Made by a program: the position numbers and the translations under genes
The notes under the pieces: generated by a model
Told to the model about the DNA's origin: nothing
The model's input: only the letters and a program-made list of their open reading frames with translations
Databases searched by the model: none
Assembly (NCBI GenBank): GCA_002342345.1
Contig: DDPU01000003.1
Span: 553 to 11,420, forward strand
Length of the DNA: 10,868 nucleotides
Reading direction: 5' to 3'
Source: Verrucomicrobia bacterium UBA2460
GTDB lineage: Bacteria; Verrucomicrobiota; Verrucomicrobiia; Methylacidiphilales; Verrucolacustridaceae
Shown here: piece after piece, positions 7,415 through 10,868 of the stretch
Layout: each line of letters begins with the position of its first letter
Numbering within the stretch: position 1 is the first letter of the stretch

Positions 7415-7923
7415 AAAGCCTGGCCTTTTTCCCCGTTCTCGTGCTTTTGGCTTCCTGCGCAAATTACCAGGTGGGGAGCACCCCGAAAGCGCAGGCATTC
7501 AAGGACATCCGCCTCCTTTATGTGCCCACCGCAACGAACGAGACGGATGAAACTGCGGTTCCCGGCCCGGTCACCAACGCCATTCTGCAGGAAATCGACC
7601 GAGACGGCACATATCGCCACGCCCGCAAGGAAGAGAGTGACGCCATCCTGGAAGTCACCGTTAAACGGATCGAGCGGACATCCATCCGGCAATCGACGGA
7701 ACAGTTCCTGACCACTCTCCAGTACCAGCTTACCATCACCCTCGAGTATCGTCTCTACGACCTGAAGGAGAAAAAAGAAGTTCTGCCCAAGTCCCGGGTC
7801 AGTGGTTACACCACATTTTTTGTTCAGGGCGACCAAACAGAATCCCAGCGCCAAGCCCTGCCCTTGGCGGCCCAGAAGGCCGCGCAAAATTTGGTGACGG
7901 CACTCGCCAACCGGGGGTGGTGA
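7411..7923 (+). CDS. lptE: LPS assembly lipoprotein, LptE family
   Basis: A 170-aa lipoprotein. The N-terminus MKSLAFFPVLVLLASC has a clear lipobox (LASC, lipidated Cys16) with Ala17 next, a residue compatible with transfer to the outer membrane. The mature part follows the LptE/RlpB pattern: an early strand (DIRLLYVPTATNETDE), a helix (GPVTNAILQEIDRDG), then long alternating strands (AILEVTVKRIERT, YQLTITLEYRLYDL) and a C-terminal helix (LAAQKAAQNLVTALANRGW). LptE plugs the LptD barrel and assists LPS insertion in the outer leaflet. The start codon overlaps the stop of the WG/BamD-like gene (ATGA) and has no Shine-Dalgarno of its own, so translation is probably coupled. The family diverges widely in sequence, so the call rests on length, lipobox, strand/helix order and context. 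It ends 9 bases from the stop of the convergent PEP-CTERM gene. Confidence 0.82.
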   Translation: MKSLAFFPVLVLLASCANYQVGSTPKAQAFKDIRLLYVPTATNETDETAVPGPVTNAILQEIDRDGTYRHARKEESDAILEVTVKRIERTSIRQSTEQFLTTLQYQLTITLEYRLYDLKEKKEVLPKSRVSGYTTFFVQGDQTESQRQALPLAAQKAAQNLVTALANRGW

Positions 7924-7932
7924 TCTAGATCT

Positions 7933-8640
7933 TCAGAGACGGCGGCGCAAAAAAGCAAGCGCACCAAGACCCGCAACCATCAGAAACCCCGTCGACGGCT
8001 CAGGAACCGCTTGTACCCGCAGACTGTCGACGGAGAAATTGTAATTGGCCTCGTTTGCACTCGAATCGTTGGATGCGTCACCCTTAATCGCAATTTGGGC
8101 GGCTTGCAGTCCGGGGATGTAACTATACCCGCCGAAATTAGAGAGATCGACCAACACATCCGTGAATGTACTCGAGGAAAATCCTGAAATATCAATGGGA
8201 ACGTAAATTTCGGTGTCACGGTTGGTCAAGATATAGAAATTAATGATTTTGGCGGTGTTGAAATTTTCTTTTCTCAGAGAGACATTGAATCCAGTTACAC
8301 CTGCCAAATCGAAGTAGGTTCCACCTTCATAGAATCCGGTCGATCCGTTCCATACGCCAATGTCGCCGCTAAAGCCGTTGATGGCGCTAAATCCTCCCGT
8401 ATTAAAGTAGGGCATATCCCGGTAACTCACTGTGTAGTAGCCAATATCCACCTGACCCGCGTTGCCTATTGCAGTCGGGGAAGCCGATGGGGATGACATG
8501 GCATAATAGTCGGCAAAGGAAGAGGTGAAGCCATATCCCACGACCGTACCGCTGAAATCATTCACCAAAGTCGAAGCTTTCCCTGCGCTCAGGAAACCAA
8601 AAGCGGCAATCAGGAAAGCGGCACCAACCCCACATTGCAT
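7933..8640 (-). CDS. PEP-CTERM sorting-domain surface protein
   Basis: A 235-aa exported protein of unknown specific function. Residues 1-22 form a signal peptide (GAAFLIAAFGFLSAGKA). The C-terminus has the PEP-CTERM tripartite signal: Pro213-Glu214-Pro215 (AVPEPSTG), a hydrophobic helix (FLMVAGLGALAFL) and a basic tail (RRRL). In known systems exosortase recognises this signal and anchors or exports the protein, often with exopolysaccharide; no exosortase is encoded here. The middle is Ser/Gly/Asn/Tyr-rich, low in cysteine and probably beta-sandwich, similar to carbohydrate-binding-like PEP-CTERM proteins. The ATG at 8640 is the only possible start, since an in-frame TAA lies just upstream. 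The gene is clearly AT-richer than its neighbours, with A/T-ending codons frequent. It probably has its own promoter in the 85-base spacer after the tRNA-dihydrouridine synthase gene. Confidence 0.92.
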   Translation of the reverse strand: MQCGVGAAFLIAAFGFLSAGKASTLVNDFSGTVVGYGFTSSFADYYAMSSPSASPTAIGNAGQVDIGYYTVSYRDMPYFNTGGFSAINGFSGDIGVWNGSTGFYEGGTYFDLAGVTGFNVSLRKENFNTAKIINFYILTNRDTEIYVPIDISGFSSSTFTDVLVDLSNFGGYSYIPGLQAAQIAIKGDASNDSSANEANYNFSVDSLRVQAVPEPSTGFLMVAGLGALAFLRRRL

Positions 8641-8646
8641 CTCTTT

Positions 8647-8674
8647 ATGTTATTACTGTTTTTGTTTTTTTCAA
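8647..8674 (-). promoter_or_regulatory. Candidate sigma70-type promoter for the PEP-CTERM gene
   Basis: On the minus strand TTGAAA (8674-8669, 5/6) and TAACAT (8652-8647, 4/6) are 16 bases apart in an A-rich spacer. The -10 element ends 6 bases before ATG 8640, so the predicted transcription start coincides with the A of the start codon, implying a leaderless message. The purine run AAAGAG lies directly against the ATG, too close to act as a normal ribosome binding site. Confidence 0.4.
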
Positions 8675-8725
8675 GGGAGAGTCTTGGGTTTTTATTTTCT
8701 CCTTAAATACCTCCCCTTTAGCTTC

Positions 8726-9838
8726 TTACCAATTTTCCACAGGCCCTTTTGGCACAGGGATGGAGGCCCGCCCGGCCCCTTCCCCCATATCGCCAGCGAA
8801 TACAGAGGTCAGCTTGGCTGGCTGGAAGGGGGCCTTCAGATTTCCGCTTTCATCTAAAAACTGCTGTCTCCATCGAAAGTAATTGCCGAGAGCCCGGTCG
8901 TAATCCTTCCGGTTGGAAATCTGCACTGCTTCCTTCTTGAATCCACTGGACGGACCAAACTGACGGGCGTACCAGGGGATCACTTTTCGAAAAAGCACGC
9001 ACCCCCTTTCCTCGCCAAAAAACTCGATATTCCTTTCCAAATGCCGGGTCATCACGCGGACCCTTTCTTCAAAGCCCGGTTCCGGCAATAAGTCCCCTGT
9101 TTCCAGATACCTGGTGGTCGCCCGGAAAATCCACGGGTTGTAAAAAGCTCCCCTGCCAATACTCACGCCTTGGCAACCCGTTTCCGCGAGCATCCGTTTG
9201 GCTCCCTCGGGAGTGGTGACGTCCCCGTTCCCGATCACCGGGATGCTTTTTACCGCCCGGACCACCTCGGCGATGCCCCGCAAATTCACAAACCCGGAAA
9301 ACCCCTGCTCCCTCGTCCGCCCGTGAACAAAAATGGCGGAAACGCCGGCTCCCTCCAGGGCCCGGGCCAGGTCCGGTGCCGTGAGATTCTTTTCGTCCCA
9401 ACCCAGCCGCATCTTGGCCGTCACGGGAATCTTTACTGCCGCCACCATCCCGCGCACCAACTCCGCCGTTTTGGCTAGTTCGGTCATCATGGCCGACCCT
9501 CCCCCCACTTTGCAGACCTTGCGAACGGGACACCCCATGTTGATGTCGACCGCGTTAGCCCCGAGATCCTCACACTTTTTGGCCGCATCCCGCATTTCCG
9601 ATGCTACCGCCCCAAACAGCTGCACCGCCCAAGGACGGTCATCGGGCGAAGTCGCCACCAGTTCCAAGGCCCGTCGATTGTTTTCCAAGAGGGAGCGCGC
9701 GTTGACCAGATCCGTCGTGGCCAGTCCGCAACCACCCAGCTCCCGCACCACCCGGCGAAATGGCAAGTTGGTGTAACCTGCCAGAGGCGAAAGGCAGAGG
9801 TTTGTCGCCAATTCGAGCGGGCCGATTCCCAGTTTCAT
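8726..9838 (-). CDS. dus: tRNA-dihydrouridine synthase (DusB-like)
   Basis: An FMN-dependent cytoplasmic enzyme that uses NADPH to reduce specific uridines in tRNA to dihydrouridine. With ATG 9838 the protein has 370 residues. Family landmarks in order: LSPLAGYTNLPFRR (16-29), AVQLFGA (71-77), VDINMGCPVRKVCK with catalytic Cys103, AKMRLGWDE, VHGRTREQGFSG, IPVIGNGDV and GVSIGRGAFYNPWIF (phosphate/FMN binding). A helical C-terminal domain follows, with HLERNIEFFGEERG as in DusB. The remaining tail of about 50 residues (after RWRQQFLDESG) is longer than I expect and not recognised. The frame is open to a GTG at 9862, but ATG 9838 is preferred: it overlaps the upstream dehydrogenase stop as ATGA and has GAGGCAGG just upstream. 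Which tRNA position it modifies cannot be told from sequence. Confidence 0.95.
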   Translation of the reverse strand: MKLGIGPLELATNLCLSPLAGYTNLPFRRVVRELGGCGLATTDLVNARSLLENNRRALELVATSPDDRPWAVQLFGAVASEMRDAAKKCEDLGANAVDINMGCPVRKVCKVGGGSAMMTELAKTAELVRGMVAAVKIPVTAKMRLGWDEKNLTAPDLARALEGAGVSAIFVHGRTREQGFSGFVNLRGIAEVVRAVKSIPVIGNGDVTTPEGAKRMLAETGCQGVSIGRGAFYNPWIFRATTRYLETGDLLPEPGFEERVRVMTRHLERNIEFFGEERGCVLFRKVIPWYARQFGPSSGFKKEAVQISNRKDYDRALGNYFRWRQQFLDESGNLKAPFQPAKLTSVFAGDMGEGAGRASIPVPKGPVENW

Positions 9839-10683
9839 GGACCTGCCTCGGTGATTTGCCACAACCGGCGGGCGTCCTCGCTGCTTCTGGCTCCAGCGGA
9901 AGGGATCTTTTCCGCCCGGTTGGAGTAATACGCCCCTTGCCGGGGTCGCTCCGCACGGGCAGAGAGCCAGACAGCTGTGTCGGCCCCTTGTTGATTGGTC
10001 CGGCCGAAATTTCGCTTAAGCCAGAGAAATGCGCGGGAGCGGATTCCTTGGTTCTCGTCCCCAAAGGCGGAGTTCACCAACCCCGGATGGACCGCACAGA
10101 TCCGGATTTTGGAATCCCCCAGGTTTCTGCCTTGTTCGGCCACATACAGGAGATTGGCCAGCTTGGAATGGCAGTAGGCCCGCCATCCGTCCCACTTTTT
10201 TTCGCCCTGCAGATTATCCCATTTCATTTTACCCCAACGGTGAGCCTCAGAGGCCGTGCAGAGTACCCGCGGATCATCCGATTTTTCCAGCAACGGAAAA
10301 AGCAGCTGGGTAAGATCGAAGTAAGCCAGATGGTTCATCGCCCACGTCCTCTCATACCCCTCCGAGGTCAGGATCCGTTCCGCAAACCAACCTCCGGCAT
10401 TGTTCCACAGGATGTCCAGGGAAGGCTCGTAGGCGGTGACTCGATGGGCCAAATCGGCCACTTCCTTGCGAAGACTCAGGTCAGCCTGGTAAGTGCGAAT
10501 CCCTGGGGCCCCTTTGGCCAGACAGGCGGCCCGTACCTCCTGCAGCCGTTTTGGATCACGGCCAATCAAAATTAGCTCTGCCCCAAGGGCAGCCATTGCC
10601 TCGGCACCGGCCCGGCCGATTCCCCGCGTTGCCCCGGTGATCAGGACGACTTTGCCTTTCATGGAGGGGAGCGGGCCGGGCAT
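9835..10683 (-). CDS. Short-chain dehydrogenase/reductase (retinol dehydrogenase-like SDR)
   Basis: A 282-aa NAD(P)-dependent oxidoreductase with a Rossmann fold. Cofactor motif TGATRGIG is at 16-23; GRDPKRL follows the second strand, and its Arg suggests NADP preference. NNAG is at 94-97. The catalytic tetrad is Asn117 (MNHLAYFDLT), Ser145 (CTASEAH), Tyr170 and Lys174 (YCHSKLANLLY), followed by VHPGLVNSAF. This order and the SEAH/YCHSKLAN wording fit the retinol-dehydrogenase/WW-oxidoreductase-like branch of classical SDRs; the real substrate is unknown. ATG 10683 has AAAAAAGG closely upstream; ATG 10662 (MKGKVVLITG) would give a more typical N-terminus. Its stop overlaps the start of the dihydrouridine synthase gene (ATGA), so the two form an operon without an obvious functional link. 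Confidence 0.93.
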   Translation of the reverse strand: MPGPLPSMKGKVVLITGATRGIGRAGAEAMAALGAELILIGRDPKRLQEVRAACLAKGAPGIRTYQADLSLRKEVADLAHRVTAYEPSLDILWNNAGGWFAERILTSEGYERTWAMNHLAYFDLTQLLFPLLEKSDDPRVLCTASEAHRWGKMKWDNLQGEKKWDGWRAYCHSKLANLLYVAEQGRNLGDSKIRICAVHPGLVNSAFGDENQGIRSRAFLWLKRNFGRTNQQGADTAVWLSARAERPRQGAYYSNRAEKIPSAGARSSEDARRLWQITEAGP

Positions 10684-10697
10684 AGACCTTTTTTAGC

Positions 10698-10868
10698 ATG
10701 AAGACGGCGAATGTGGAGCCGTGGGGATTGCCACCCGGGGTGCCCTCCGGCCATCCTAAAATCCCCTCCAGGGAAATTCATTTGATGGCTCCAGGCTTCG
10801 TCTGGAGGGATGGGAATTGCACCCCCTCAAATCTTCCCCCGCGCTATCCAAATTTTGCCTCCGGCGAT
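10698..10868 (+). other. Possible partial open frame at right edge, otherwise spacer
   Basis: From ATG 10698 a frame stays open for 57 codons to the window edge, beginning MKTANVEPWGLPPG. It would be divergent from the dehydrogenase gene, starting 14 bases from its ATG. I recognise no domain, third-position G+C (about 58% by hand count) is no clear sign of coding, and Pro/Gly richness could simply reflect GC-rich spacer. No Shine-Dalgarno precedes it. It may be the 5' end of a gene or chance. Confidence 0.2.
10789..10807. other. Short inverted repeat (hairpin)
   Basis: CTCCAGGC and GTCTGGAG flank a TTC loop, giving an 8-bp stem with one G-T wobble. No T-run follows on either strand, so it does not look like an intrinsic terminator. 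It may be a structural or regulatory element near the edge, or chance. Confidence 0.3.

Noticed and set aside
7922..7931. Palindrome GATCTAGATC over the lptE stop as a terminator or operator
   Set aside because: It is only 10 bases with no loop and no T-run, and is easily explained by chance.
8699..8719. Strong Shine-Dalgarno-like runs on the minus strand (AAAGGGGAGG and AAGGAG)
   Set aside because: No start codon lies at a useful distance with a worthwhile frame behind it, and the PEP-CTERM ATG is about 60 bases away.
9839..9862. GTG 9862 as the dus start
   Set aside because: ATG 9838 has the ATGA overlap, a GAGG motif upstream and the family-like beginning MKLGIGPLEL.
9760..10575. A 271-codon plus-strand frame opposite the dehydrogenase
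   Set aside because: Antisense shadow of a gene with all SDR catalytic motifs.

Overview
The window looks like ordinary chromosomal DNA from a Gram-negative, GC-rich bacterium. Verrucomicrobiota or a related PVC-group lineage is my best guess. The reasons are LPS-assembly (LptE) and BamD-like outer-membrane genes, a PEP-CTERM surface protein with the sorting signal typical of that group, and start sites that mostly lack Shine-Dalgarno sequences. The taxon is inferred from gene content; no rRNA or other marker is present. I see no phage, transposon, CRISPR, tRNA or rRNA.

Layout. Positions 1-706 (minus) hold the head of a respiratory complex I operon: nuoB followed by the start of nuoC, which runs off the left edge. 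nuoA is not upstream of nuoB. Transcribed divergently from 803 is a 433-aa ion-transporter (CitMHS/Na+:H+ antiporter-like) membrane protein, then malQ (4-alpha-glucanotransferase, 2154-3680). Convergent with malQ and only 3 bases away is a secreted endonuclease/exonuclease/phosphatase-fold protein (3684-5213, minus).

Divergent from that gene is the most interesting unit, 5300-7923 (plus). A 704-aa exported protein joins five exact 34-residue WG repeats to a coiled coil and a C-terminal BamD-like TPR region. It overlaps by ATGA an LptE-type lipoprotein gene. Together they look like an outer-membrane biogenesis operon in which the BamD-like part carries an extra N-terminal beta-repeat domain and has no lipobox.

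The right part is on the minus strand. A short-chain dehydrogenase (10683-9835) overlaps by ATGA a tRNA-dihydrouridine synthase (9838-8726). After 85 bases comes a low-GC PEP-CTERM protein gene (8640-7933), which meets lptE tail to tail. The last 185 bases hold an open frame of uncertain reality and a small hairpin.

Most genes are recognisable housekeeping or envelope functions. No clearly new defence or mobile system is visible. The points worth following are the WG-BamD fusion, the nuoA-less nuo operon head, and a possible class of short-leader or leaderless promoters.
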